Assembly: GCA_021232515.1 (NCBI GenBank)
Contig: JAJPOQ010000151.1
Location: forward strand, 1 to 42,561
DNA: 42,561 nucleotides
Reading direction: 5' to 3'
Origin: Lentisphaeraceae bacterium
GTDB lineage: Bacteria; Verrucomicrobiota; Lentisphaeria; Lentisphaerales; Lentisphaeraceae
In this document: positions 1 through 7,310 of the stretch, piece after piece
Layout: every line of letters starts with the position of its first letter
Position numbering within the stretch: position 1 is the first letter of the stretch
Notes under the pieces: model-generated
Databases searched by the model: none
Seen by the model: the letters and a program-made list of their open reading frames with translations, nothing else
Told to the model about the DNA's origin: nothing
Made by a program: the position numbers and the translations under genes

Positions 1-1
1 T

Positions 2-319
2 ACAAAAATACTAAAATCAGTGCCCGAAATGAATGTCGTATTAACTGTTCCAGCAAGTGTCCGCAAGGAAGATGCTGTATCAATCTTCAACAGTTTCAAT
101 TGCCTCGATCCAAGCTGTATTTTAATCACAAAAAAAGATGAAAGTTCTTGCTACGATGGATTATCAACCCTTTTTGACCTTGCCGACATCCCTGTCGTTT
201 ACGTTACTGACGGACAAAGAGTCCCTGAAGATATAAAACCTGCATCATCAGGCCTGATAACTGCGATGTTAATACCAGATACCGGGGACAGTAAACGATT
301 GACTAATGGAGACCTCTAA
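2..319 (+). CDS. flhF: Flagellar SRP-type GTPase FlhF, C-terminal part (5' end outside window)
   Basis: This is the 3' end of a gene that enters the window from the left. The frame is open from base 2 through an internal GTG at 20, so that GTG is not the real start. The visible 105 residues are the C-terminal half of an SRP54-type NG GTPase domain. They include a K-x-D-E-S segment near residue 46, which matches the guanine-specificity region, and the Y-V-T-D-G-Q-R-V-P-E-D-I segment that is characteristic of FlhF near its C-terminus. The P-loop lies upstream of the window. FlhF is known to help place the flagellum at the pole and recruit early flagellar parts, usually opposed by FlhG. Here flhG follows with no gap: the TAA at 317-319 touches the next ATG. 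The family call is firm because of the motif, the neighbour and the order. Confidence 0.88.
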   Translation, partial: TKILKSVPEMNVVLTVPASVRKEDAVSIFNSFNCLDPSCILITKKDESSCYDGLSTLFDLADIPVVYVTDGQRVPEDIKPASSGLITAMLIPDTGDSKRLTNGDL

Positions 320-1195
320 ATGTTGGCGCCTAAAAATCAGGCAGATGGATTGAGAAACGCAACGATTTCTACATCCAATCAATTTAAAAATAAAAAAGCG
401 CTACGCTGTATAGCCATTGCTAGTGGAAAAGGTGGAGTTGGCAAAACTTTTGTCAGCGTAAATACTGCCATTGCCTTAGCATCCCTCGGTAATAAAGTGT
501 TGTTAATCGATGCAGATTTAGGCCTTGCTAACGTTGATATACTTATGGGCAAAAACCCTGAGTTTACGCTACAAGATGCAATCTTTCATGGAAAATCAAT
601 AGAAGAGATAGTTTGTAAAACCGACTATGGCGTAGATTTCCTTCCCGCCAGCTCTGGTGAGAGGCAGATGTTGAACATTGGTTCTGCTAGACTCAATAAC
701 ATCGTAAATGAACTCTTATCATATGCTGCAGACTATGACATACTGATGTTTGACTGCGGAGCTGGAATAAACCAAAGTGTAACCTCATTCATCGCAGCCG
801 CACCCCAAACTCTAGTAGTCATGACTATGGAGCCAACTTCAATCATGGATGCATATGCACTCATGAAAGTAGCAAAACAAGACAAACTTTCTGACAACAT
901 CAATGTTGTTCTAAATATGGTAAGATCAGATGAACAAGGACAAAAAATATTTAAAAACCTTACTCAGATCTCAAAAAATTATCTTTGTAGTTCGATGAAT
1001 TTACTAGGCATCATCCCCTACTCTCCACTTGTTCATAAAGCAGTTCTTAGTAGAAAACCTCTTTTCGCAATGGACGATAAGGGAGAAGTGGCACAAAGAC
1101 TTAAACAAATCGCACTGAGAATAATGGGGGACCATGCAGTCTCAATTGACGAATTTAACACTGAAGCGATCCTGAAAGGGATTATGAGTATTTAG
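320..1195 (+). CDS. flhG: FlhG/FleN/YlxH-type MinD-family ATPase (flagellar number control)
   Basis: A 291-residue P-loop ATPase of the MinD/ParA family. The deviant Walker A motif G-K-G-G-V-G-K-T is at residues 36-43. The I-D-A-D-L-G-L-A-N-V-D segment follows at about 64-74, and the Walker B-like segment L-M-F-D-C-G-A-G at about 140-147. The 35-residue N-terminal extension before the P-loop is typical of FlhG, whose N-terminus can stimulate the FlhF GTPase. A C-terminal amphipathic helix for membrane binding is plausible but was not tested. FlhG limits flagellar number and in several bacteria also acts on the master regulator FlrA/FleQ. Its position directly after flhF separates it from cell-division MinD. 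The start ATG abuts the flhF stop codon, which suggests translational coupling. Confidence 0.9.
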   Translation: MLAPKNQADGLRNATISTSNQFKNKKALRCIAIASGKGGVGKTFVSVNTAIALASLGNKVLLIDADLGLANVDILMGKNPEFTLQDAIFHGKSIEEIVCKTDYGVDFLPASSGERQMLNIGSARLNNIVNELLSYAADYDILMFDCGAGINQSVTSFIAAAPQTLVVMTMEPTSIMDAYALMKVAKQDKLSDNINVVLNMVRSDEQGQKIFKNLTQISKNYLCSSMNLLGIIPYSPLVHKAVLSRKPLFAMDDKGEVAQRLKQIALRIMGDHAVSIDEFNTEAILKGIMSI

Positions 1196-1203
1196 GCATA
1201 AAA

Positions 1204-1536
1204 ATGTTCTGGAATGAAGTAAAGAAAATATCAGCTGCAGGAGGCTTTATAGTCAGTATTTTACTACTGGTCTTAAACATGAGCCGTGGCTATGGTCTCT
1301 ACTATTCTGCGTATGTGTCACTCATAACTCTGGTTGTGTCATCCATTTTATTTCTTGGTTGCTTTAATACAATTGGGAAAATTCTTGCTTCTTATCTTGA
1401 AGCAGTCAGAAAAGAAGCTGAACTCGAAGCGAAAAAAAGAAAGAAAGAAGAAGCAAAAAGAAAAATCGAAGAACTCAAACAAAAGCGCGAGTCTCTTGAA
1501 GGTCAACTAAACGAGAAATTTGAACAATTAAGTTAA
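1204..1536 (+). CDS. Small membrane protein with C-terminal coiled coil, flagellar operon
   Basis: A 110-residue protein that I do not recognise. Residues about 11-27 and 32-60 are hydrophobic and probably form two membrane segments. From about residue 68 to the end the chain is highly charged and Lys/Glu-rich (repeated K-K-R-K-K-E-E-A-K-type segments), consistent with a long cytoplasmic helix or coiled coil. It lies 8 bases after flhG and 1 base before fliA on the same strand, so it is almost certainly co-transcribed with them. The layout (two-helix hairpin plus cytoplasmic coiled coil) would suit a membrane tether or scaffold, but that is inference. No Shine-Dalgarno sequence is obvious, so translation may depend on the upstream gene. 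The reading frame is supported by its tight packing and by its biased amino-acid composition. Confidence 0.72.
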   Translation: MFWNEVKKISAAGGFIVSILLLVLNMSRGYGLYYSAYVSLITLVVSSILFLGCFNTIGKILASYLEAVRKEAELEAKKRKKEEAKRKIEELKQKRESLEGQLNEKFEQLS

Positions 1537-1537
1537 A

Positions 1538-2311
1538 ATGAATAGTCTTAAAGCATATAAAAAGAACCTCAAAATCGACTATAGTGATGAGACCCATATG
1601 TGGGATGCTTACATGCTAAATCGTTCAAGAGATATCCATGAAAAGCTTGTTGAAAAGTACTTGCCTCTTGTTTTTAAAGAAGTTGAGAGACTTTCCATAA
1701 GAGTTCATCAAAACATGGATAGTAATGACCTTATTGGTTCTGGTGTAGTTGGTTTACATGGTGCAATATCAAGTTTTCAACCGAGTAAAGGCTACAAGTT
1801 TTCAACATATGCCAATCTAAAAATCAAAGGTGCCTTGCTGGATGAACTTAGAAAACAGGATCATCTAACAAGAAACCAGCGTAAAACGTATAAAAAGATA
1901 TGCGAAACTATTAACAAACTTAGTACCTCACTTGGACGCTGCCCAACTATGGACGAGATCTCCAAAAATATGGGCATCAAAGAAAGTGAAGTTTCACAGT
2001 TTATTGGTATGGCGAGTAATGCACTTAGCCTAGACACCAAGAACAATCAAGGCGTCAGCTACTCTGAAGTCATCGAGGACAAAGGTGACTCAACACCATG
2101 GGAGGCTGCAGATAAGCAACTATCCCTAGAATCGATGAGGAAAGCCTTTAAATACTTACCCGAAAGAGACCAGCAACTACTATATTTACGTCACTATAAA
2201 GACTTAAGAGTCAAAGAAATAGCTGAAGTCATGGAAGTTAGTGAAGGTAGAGTTTCGCAAATGTATAAAGAAATTCTGGTTAAGATGCGTTCGATAATGA
2301 AACTTGAGTAA
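1538..2311 (+). CDS. fliA: RNA polymerase sigma factor for flagellar operon, sigma-28 (FliA/WhiG family)
   Basis: A 257-residue group 3 sigma-70 factor. Region 2 is visible at about residues 35-110, with D-L-I-G-S-G-V-V-G-L at about 63-72 and K-F-S-T-Y-A-N-L-K-I-K-G-A-L-L-D-E-L-R at about 87-105; the K-G-A-(M/L)-L-D-E-L-R signature is diagnostic of FliA/WhiG. Region 3 covers about 115-165 and the region 4 helix-turn-helix is at about 205-250 (L-P-E-R-D-Q-Q-L-L-Y-L-R-H-Y and V-S-E-G-R-V-S-Q). It should direct transcription of late flagellar and chemotaxis genes. It starts one base after the preceding stop codon, with no clear ribosome site of its own. FlgM, the usual anti-sigma-28, is not recognisable in the window, although a small gene of unknown function follows directly. 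Confidence 0.94.
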   Translation: MNSLKAYKKNLKIDYSDETHMWDAYMLNRSRDIHEKLVEKYLPLVFKEVERLSIRVHQNMDSNDLIGSGVVGLHGAISSFQPSKGYKFSTYANLKIKGALLDELRKQDHLTRNQRKTYKKICETINKLSTSLGRCPTMDEISKNMGIKESEVSQFIGMASNALSLDTKNNQGVSYSEVIEDKGDSTPWEAADKQLSLESMRKAFKYLPERDQQLLYLRHYKDLRVKEIAEVMEVSEGRVSQMYKEILVKMRSIMKLE

Positions 2312-2325
2312 ACTTGGAGGCCACC

Positions 2326-2610
2326 ATGTTAGAGCCTATCACACCGAGTACACCTCCTGATAAGCCGACAAAAACAACTGAAGAAAAACCTATAGCCCAA
2401 TCTGAAAATGTTTCAGATAGCGAAGGCTATAGATTTAACTTCTTTGGCGGTCCTAAAAAGAAAAAGCAAAAGAAGAATGCAGCCTCTACTAAGAATGTTT
2501 ACAATGAAGAAAATGCGGTGAAGCTCTCCTTGTCTCCAGAAGCAGAGAAAGAACTTGAAAAACAACGCCGTCTAAAAGATTTAAAAGATAAAAGTCAGGA
2601 TAATGAATGA
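2326..2610 (+). CDS. Small charged protein downstream of fliA, unknown function
   Basis: A 94-residue, strongly hydrophilic protein that I do not recognise. I chose the ATG at 2326 rather than the in-frame TTG at 2314: a GGAGG sequence at 2316-2320 sits five bases before the ATG and overlaps the TTG. The N-terminal 30 residues are rich in Pro, Thr and Glu and look disordered. A Lys-rich stretch (G-P-K-K-K-K-Q-K-K) follows at about 42-50. Near residues 65-75 there is V-K-L-S-L-S-P-E-A-E-K-E-L, followed by a charged helix to the end. An S-P-E-A-type turn before a helix recalls the linker of FlgM, the anti-sigma-28 factor, but the C-terminal helical part is shorter than in FlgM, so I do not assign it. 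The stop codon overlaps the next start as ATGA. Confidence 0.75.
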   Translation: MLEPITPSTPPDKPTKTTEEKPIAQSENVSDSEGYRFNFFGGPKKKKQKKNAASTKNVYNEENAVKLSLSPEAEKELEKQRRLKDLKDKSQDNE

Positions 2611-3203
2611 GTAATAATATTCATGATTTTGTTGGCAGCACGGGTCGGATAAATAACACAAAGTTCACTACATATATAAATAGTATCTCACGTGAAAAAT
2701 TTATTGCCAGCATGTCACACCCAGTACTCGTCTCTAGGAAGCTCTACGAAGGTGAGCTTTCAAAAGTGGGAGACAGTAAAAACACCATGGTTTTCAGTGT
2801 TCAAGCTATTCGTGAACGCATGGCAGCTCAACAAGAAGAACAGTCGCTAGAAGACACTTTTCACGGTTTAAATGATGACGAAAACTTCAGTCAATCCATT
2901 TATGCTCTTAGAAAAAATAGGGACTCTACGACATCTCCCAATGTATTTACTATCGGCAGAATCATCCCAAACGATTTAATCATTCCAGATTTCACCATCT
3001 CTAAACAGCACTCAGCCATACGTTTAGAACAAAATAAATATTATATCACAGATTTAGGATCAACAAATGGCACGCTTGTTGCGGGTACACTATTAAAGGC
3101 GAATGAATCGAAGGTTTTAAATGATTTTGAATTCATCACCATCGGTCGCCTAGGATTTGTTTTTATGCACCAAGCAAAAATTTATGACCTTTTGAGAAGA
3201 TAA
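2607..3203 (+). CDS. FHA-domain protein in flagellar operon
   Basis: A 198-residue protein with a C-terminal forkhead-associated domain at about residues 112-198. The hallmark residues are present: G117-R118, the S132-x-x-H135 pair, and D-L-G-S-T-N-G-T at 149-156. FHA domains bind phosphothreonine peptides. The N-terminal 110 residues are polar and not recognised; they contain a Q-Q-E-E-Q-rich segment near 75-80. The start overlaps the previous stop by four bases (ATGA), and rpoN follows 10 bases later, so it belongs to the flagellar operon. No serine/threonine kinase gene is adjacent. The only kinase-like gene in the window, at 23961-27572, appears catalytically dead. The protein could tie a phosphorylation signal to flagellar gene control, which is inference. 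Confidence 0.88.
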   Translation: MSNNIHDFVGSTGRINNTKFTTYINSISREKFIASMSHPVLVSRKLYEGELSKVGDSKNTMVFSVQAIRERMAAQQEEQSLEDTFHGLNDDENFSQSIYALRKNRDSTTSPNVFTIGRIIPNDLIIPDFTISKQHSAIRLEQNKYYITDLGSTNGTLVAGTLLKANESKVLNDFEFITIGRLGFVFMHQAKIYDLLRR

Positions 3204-3213
3204 GGAGTTTAAG

Positions 3214-4623
3214 ATGGCCACAGAGTTAGTTCAACAACAAAGCATGCGTCAAGAACAGACAATGACGCACCACCAAATCCAAGCACTAGAGATGTTATTT
3301 GCTCCAGTGATGGAACTCTCCAGTATCATAACAGGAGAAGTTGAAAAAAACCCTGTGCTAGAAGTTGAAGCCGAGTCTTATGAAAAACTTGAAATAGAAG
3401 ATGTCAATAATGAAGAAGTTAACAATAAAGTTGATAGCGATGAGTGGGTTGAAAAAATACTTCAGCTTGAAAGCAAAACTTCTTACAATCGAGTAAGCTC
3501 ACCAATCAAAACAGAAAGCGATGAAAGACGACATTTTTTAGACTCCCTTACAACTACTAAAACTTTACATGATCACCTAATTGAACAACTTATGTTTATG
3601 GGTCTTGAAGAAAATTTACGATCTTGTTGTGAAACAGTCATTTCTGGTTTAGATGATGATGGTTACCTTACAAGTCATCCTGCTGATTTATCCATGGTTA
3701 CAGGAGAAAAGATAGAAGACCTACACGAGGCGATTTCTGTTATCCAACAACTTGAACCTGCTGGCGTCGGTGCAAGAGACTTAAGAGAAAGACTGTTGAT
3801 TCAATTAGAAAGGGAAGGTCGCAAAGAGAGCATCACTTATAAGGCCATAGACCTTTATCTAGATGATATAGCAGCCAATAGACTCCCAAAAGTTGCTAAA
3901 ACTATGCAAATTACTATGACTGAGCTACACCAAATAATCAGTGAAATACAGAACCTTCAACCCCACCTAACAGATAATCTTCCCGTTCTTCCTCAAAACT
4001 ATGTTCAAGAAGAAGTAGAAATAATCGAAGAACATGGAGCCCTCAAAGTTAAGATTAACGATGGCAGAGTTCCTACATTAAAAATCAGTCCCTACTATAA
4101 GAAAATGCTGAAGGACCCCGCTCTGGCTAAAGATGCTAAAGACTATATCAAAAGCAAAATCAACGGTGGTGTCTTCCTCATTAATAGTCTTATGCAAAGG
4201 CAATCAACAATTCATAAAATCACGAATGCAATTCTGAAAGAGCAAGAGTCATTTTTTAATAATGGCCTAAATCACTTGAGACCATTAACTATGTCACAAG
4301 TGGCTGACCTTTCTGATGTACACGAGACAACTGTCAGTCGTGCTGTAGCAGGAAAATACCTAAAGTGTAAGTATGGTCTTTTTCCCCTACGCTACTTTTT
4401 CACACCAGGTTATACATCTTCAGATGGTAGCGAAGTGTCTAATGCAACTGTCAAAAAAGCGATCAAAGAACTTATTTCAAAAGAAGACTCAAGAAAACCA
4501 CTTTCTGACTCTCAACTTGCTAATCTATTAAAAGACCAAGGTCTTAAAGTCGCAAGAAGAACGGTTGCAAAATATCGTGAAAGTCTATCAATACTTCCGA
4601 GTAACTTGAGACGCCAATACTAA
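3214..4623 (+). CDS. rpoN: RNA polymerase sigma-54 factor RpoN
   Basis: A 469-residue sigma-54 factor of normal length. Region I, which contacts enhancer-binding ATPases, is the Gln/Leu-rich N-terminus at about 1-50 (M-T-H-H-Q-I-Q-A-L-E-M-L). Region II is short and acidic at about 55-85. The core-binding domain spans about 110-300. A helix-turn-helix is visible at about residue 350-380 (S-Q-V-A-D-L-S-D-V-H-E-T-T-V-S-R). The RpoN box, A-R-R-T-V-A-K-Y-R-E, is canonical at about 447-456 and reads the -24 element. An AAGGAG ribosome site precedes the ATG. Sigma-54 drives class II/III flagellar genes in many bacteria but is rarely encoded inside the flagellar regulatory operon; here it lies between the FHA gene and fliW. 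No enhancer-binding protein gene is in the window. Confidence 0.96.
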   Translation: MATELVQQQSMRQEQTMTHHQIQALEMLFAPVMELSSIITGEVEKNPVLEVEAESYEKLEIEDVNNEEVNNKVDSDEWVEKILQLESKTSYNRVSSPIKTESDERRHFLDSLTTTKTLHDHLIEQLMFMGLEENLRSCCETVISGLDDDGYLTSHPADLSMVTGEKIEDLHEAISVIQQLEPAGVGARDLRERLLIQLEREGRKESITYKAIDLYLDDIAANRLPKVAKTMQITMTELHQIISEIQNLQPHLTDNLPVLPQNYVQEEVEIIEEHGALKVKINDGRVPTLKISPYYKKMLKDPALAKDAKDYIKSKINGGVFLINSLMQRQSTIHKITNAILKEQESFFNNGLNHLRPLTMSQVADLSDVHETTVSRAVAGKYLKCKYGLFPLRYFFTPGYTSSDGSEVSNATVKKAIKELISKEDSRKPLSDSQLANLLKDQGLKVARRTVAKYRESLSILPSNLRRQY

Positions 4624-4632
4624 GGCCTAATT

Positions 4633-5109
4633 GTGGATAAAAAGAAAAATAAACAAAACGTCATACTAGGACTTACTCCCTATAAAGGTGAAATGCTAAA
4701 GTCGCTAGACAAAGAAGCTGTATTTCACTTTGCTGACGGTGTTCCTGCTTTTGAAGATGCAAAGAATTTCACACTTGTCACCAATGATGACATAAAGCCT
4801 TTTCTGTACTTCAAATCTATTGAGATAGATGAACTTGGCTTTGTTTGCATTGACCCTTTTTTAATCTACAAAGACTATCTTGTTAAGATCTCCGCTGCTG
4901 ACCTATTGCAACTGGGACTAAAAGATCCACAAGATGCTCTAGTCTTCTGTTTCGTAACCGTAAAAGAAGACCCTCGTGAAAACACTGCTAATCTGCTCGC
5001 GCCCGTTGTTATCAACTTACAAAACTGTAAAGGCCGACAAGTAATCCTAGATAACTATCCCGTAAGATACAATATATGGGAAGGTCTAGACAAAATGGGA
5101 AACTCTTGA
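4633..5109 (+). CDS. fliW: Flagellar assembly factor FliW (CsrA antagonist)
   Basis: A 158-residue FliW-family protein. The family pattern F-x-x-G-(L/V)-P-x-F-E-x-x-x-x-F is visible as F-A-D-G-V-P-A-F-E-D-A-K-N-F at about 32-45, followed by F-L-Y-F-K-S and V-C-I-D-P-F. Near the C-terminus L-A-P-V-V-I-N and G-R-Q-V-I-L match the conserved end of the family. FliW binds CsrA and frees flagellin mRNA from repression; flagellin competes for FliW, giving a homeostatic switch. The start is GTG at 4633, nine bases after rpoN. The next in-frame ATG (about 4693) would cut off the first conserved strand, so GTG is preferred although its ribosome site is weak. csrA follows after 9 bases, the usual fliW-csrA pairing. 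Confidence 0.92.
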   Translation: MDKKKNKQNVILGLTPYKGEMLKSLDKEAVFHFADGVPAFEDAKNFTLVTNDDIKPFLYFKSIEIDELGFVCIDPFLIYKDYLVKISAADLLQLGLKDPQDALVFCFVTVKEDPRENTANLLAPVVINLQNCKGRQVILDNYPVRYNIWEGLDKMGNS

Positions 5110-5118
5110 GGTGAAATC

Positions 5119-5376
5119 ATGTTAATACTTACAAGAAAACTCGACGAAAGCATCATGATCGGTAACGACATAGAAGTCAAAGTCATCAAAGTTTCTGGTT
5201 CTCAAGTCCACCTCGGTATAGTCGCCCCTAAAAATGTTGCTGTATACAGGCATGAACTGTTTGAACAAGTCATGAATGAGAATAAAAAAGCTGTTCAAAA
5301 CTCTGCTAACAACATCCAAAGCTTAGGTAGTAACCTAGCGAAGTTCAAAGATATACTAGACAAGAAAAAGTCATAA
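5119..5376 (+). CDS. csrA: Carbon storage regulator / translational repressor CsrA
   Basis: An 85-residue CsrA. The N-terminal strand M-L-I-L-T-R-K is canonical, and the RNA-binding C-terminal strand V-A-V-Y-R-H-E-L at about 41-48 keeps the conserved arginine R45 region. The G-E-S-I found in most CsrA proteins is D-E-S-I here (D9). The C-terminal tail of about 30 residues, beyond the core, is longer than in the 61-residue Escherichia coli protein and resembles the extended tails of FliW-partnered CsrA. CsrA is a homodimer that binds GGA motifs in mRNA leaders. The start ATG has GAGG five to ten bases upstream, and this site overlaps the fliW stop codon. The 3' end overlaps the convergent Nudix gene by six bases, so no intergenic terminator exists here. 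Confidence 0.95.
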   Translation: MLILTRKLDESIMIGNDIEVKVIKVSGSQVHLGIVAPKNVAVYRHELFEQVMNENKKAVQNSANNIQSLGSNLAKFKDILDKKKS

Positions 5377-5883
5377 ACTTTCAAGACTTAAAGCAGCATC
5401 TAAATAATCTTTATATGACATAATCCACTTTGTTTTGTGAGCTTCCTTCAAGCTCATAAAACGATAATCAACAATACTCTCGTCTCCAACAAAGTTCTCT
5501 TGAGAATCAAGTTCTGCGGCAAAGAAGGAACAATAACTTAGAGGGTAAGGATAATCACACTTTTCTGGTTTAGAGCCTGTCGCTATCTTCTTTAAATATC
5601 CGAGTCTAAAAAGACTCTTCACTTTTACTTGAGACTCTTCATAAAGCTCTCGGTGCATCGCCTTTTCATCAGATTCTCCATCATCTATATGCCCCCCAGG
5701 TATTTCCCAACCGCGCGTCTTATGTCTAACCATAAGTAAACGTTTTTCTGAATCAAAAATAAACCCGTGAACTGTCGTTATAGGGGCATCAAAAGACTGT
5801 TTCTCAAAGTCGATGTGGAACTCAACTTTGTTTTCATAAGGAATCCAAGGCTTCCCAATAACAGTTCGTACCAAACGACTCAT
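5371..5883 (-). CDS. Nudix hydrolase
   Basis: A 170-residue Nudix-fold pyrophosphohydrolase. The Nudix box is at about residues 63-86: G-H-I-D-D-G-E, seven residues, then R-E-L-Y-E-E-S-Q-V. It fits G-x5-E-x7-R-E-U-x-E-E-x-G-U except that the last glycine is glutamine; all metal-binding acidic residues are kept, so activity is likely. The preceding W-E-I-P-G-G segment is typical. The substrate cannot be deduced. It is the last gene of a three-gene minus-strand group: its ATG overlaps the stop codon of the dehydrogenase gene by four bases. Its own 3' end overlaps csrA on the opposite strand by six bases. Confidence 0.88.
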   Translation of the reverse strand: MSRLVRTVIGKPWIPYENKVEFHIDFEKQSFDAPITTVHGFIFDSEKRLLMVRHKTRGWEIPGGHIDDGESDEKAMHRELYEESQVKVKSLFRLGYLKKIATGSKPEKCDYPYPLSYCSFFAAELDSQENFVGDESIVDYRFMSLKEAHKTKWIMSYKDYLDAALSLESL

Positions 5884-6779
5884 AGCACATCTTTTAATTC
5901 ATCAATAAACAAGTGTAAATAGTCTTCATAGCAACAAGATGAATGAGGCGTGAGGATAACATTCTCTAAACTCCAAAGTTCTGATTCCAGAGGCAGAGGC
6001 TCTTTCTCCATAACATCCAACCCTGCAAAAAAGATCTCTTTTGCTTTCAGGGCATCAATCAAGGCATGCTCATCTACAGTCGTACCACGACCAAAATTAT
6101 AAAATGATGCAGAGGAATTCATTTTTGTGATTAATTCTCTAGAAACAAACTTCTCCGTTTCTTTCCCCCCTGGCAATAGATTTAAAATATGATCAAAATG
6201 ACTAATTTCATCGGCAAGTTCTTCAGGATGAATAATTCGCAGCTTTCCATTCGTTTTTTTAGATCTAGAAACACCAGTAACTGACATTCCTAAGGACATA
6301 GCAACTTCAGCACACTTTTGGCCAATACTACCAAAACCAATAATCAATAAACTTTGATTTTTTAAAAGCTTTCGGCCCGCATATTCATTTCGACCCCACT
6401 CTTTAGCAGACTGACTTTTCAAGGAAGTCACCAATCGATTATTTACCGCCAAAAGCATAGTAAGAAACGATTCCGAAATAATCTCACCATGAAAGCTCGA
6501 AAAATGATTCTGAACAGCCCCTGAAGGATCTACTGCAACCCAGTCCTTCCCTGCTGCTGGAGTACAAAGTAACTTCAGTTTAATCGCCTGTTGAAATAAG
6601 TGCTCTGGAAACTGCCAAACTAAAGCAGCTTCTGCTTCGGCAATATTCTCTTTAAGGTCTTTATACGAATCATTAAAAACAAAATCGTGCTGAGGAAACT
6701 CCTCACTTAACCTTCTCTCATGAATAGGCTTTATCTGGAAACTGTTTATGTGACTATTTAAATCAACATGGACTCTCAT
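5880..6779 (-). CDS. D-2-hydroxyacid dehydrogenase family protein (NAD-binding)
   Basis: A 299-residue protein of the D-isomer-specific 2-hydroxyacid dehydrogenase family, slightly short for it. The Rossmann motif G-F-G-S-I-G is at about 148-153. The conserved N-x-x-R-G is present as N-F-G-R-G near residue 228, holding the substrate-binding arginine. The catalytic glutamate region D-V-M-E-K-E-P-L-P is near 255 and the catalytic histidine is in T-P-H-S-S near 278. The family oxidises or reduces 2-hydroxy and 2-keto acids (phosphoglycerate, glyoxylate, lactate and others); the substrate is not evident here. The gene overlaps both neighbours by ATGA, so the three genes 7228 to 5371 form one unit. 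Confidence 0.87.
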   Translation of the reverse strand: MRVHVDLNSHINSFQIKPIHERRLSEEFPQHDFVFNDSYKDLKENIAEAEAALVWQFPEHLFQQAIKLKLLCTPAAGKDWVAVDPSGAVQNHFSSFHGEIISESFLTMLLAVNNRLVTSLKSQSAKEWGRNEYAGRKLLKNQSLLIIGFGSIGQKCAEVAMSLGMSVTGVSRSKKTNGKLRIIHPEELADEISHFDHILNLLPGGKETEKFVSRELITKMNSSASFYNFGRGTTVDEHALIDALKAKEIFFAGLDVMEKEPLPLESELWSLENVILTPHSSCCYEDYLHLFIDELKDVL

Positions 6780-7228
6780 TTTTTGAGTTGCCTTGTCACA
6801 AACTTATCTAATTGATTATTAAAATTCTGGCGGTCTCTATCTGAGTATGGAGGTGGCCCTCCAGTATCTACACCAAAACTTCTAAGCTCCGTCATAAAGT
6901 CACGCATAGAAAGACGTTCTTTGATATTTGCTTCAGTAAACAGCTTTCCTCTTGGACTCATAGCGAAGGCTTTCTTTTGAACAATCAAATCCGCTAAAGG
7001 GATGTCTTGGGTAATGACTAAGTCACCTGCTTCTGCAAGCTCAACAATTTTTGCATCGGCAACATCCGCACCTGCACCAACCTGGATAAACTTAAAGTTT
7101 TCTCTTGAGGGAATCTGCATAAACTGATTCGCCACTAAAGTCAGATCAATTTTTAAGCGCTCCGCAACTTTATAAACAACTTCTTTCACTGGCTGGGGAC
7201 AAGCATCTGCATCTATGTATATATGCAT
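6776..7228 (-). CDS. YaiI/YqxD family protein (UPF0178, DUF188)
   Basis: A 150-residue member of the YaiI/YqxD (UPF0178) family, at the normal length. The N-terminal I-Y-I-D-A-D-A-C-P-Q-P-V-K is the family hallmark, followed by A-D-A-K-I-V-E and D-L-V-I-T-Q-D-I-P-L-A at about 58-78, then S-P-R-G-K-L-F and a Gly/Pro-rich G-G-P-P-P-Y-S near the C-terminus. Conserved aspartates and the fold suggest a PIN-like or NYN-like nuclease relative, but I know of no firmly established function. The ATG at 7228 starts a three-gene unit with the dehydrogenase and Nudix genes. The 82 bases separating it from the chemoreceptor gene upstream carry no clear terminator. Confidence 0.9.
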   Translation of the reverse strand: MHIYIDADACPQPVKEVVYKVAERLKIDLTLVANQFMQIPSRENFKFIQVGAGADVADAKIVELAEAGDLVITQDIPLADLIVQKKAFAMSPRGKLFTEANIKERLSMRDFMTELRSFGVDTGGPPPYSDRDRQNFNNQLDKFVTRQLKK

Positions 7229-7310
7229 ACAACTCCTAGATAATATTTCTCAAAACCTACCATCTAGGATGTTATTTTTCCATCTAAGTATTTAAAGCAG
7301 ATCGATAATA

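Noticed and set aside
2314..2325. TTG at 2314 as start of the gene after fliA
   Set aside because: The GGAGG ribosome site overlaps this codon; it is correctly spaced only for the ATG at 2326.
2326..2610. Calling this gene flgM
   Set aside because: Only a short turn-like motif is similar; the C-terminal helical part is too short and the position after fliA alone is not enough.
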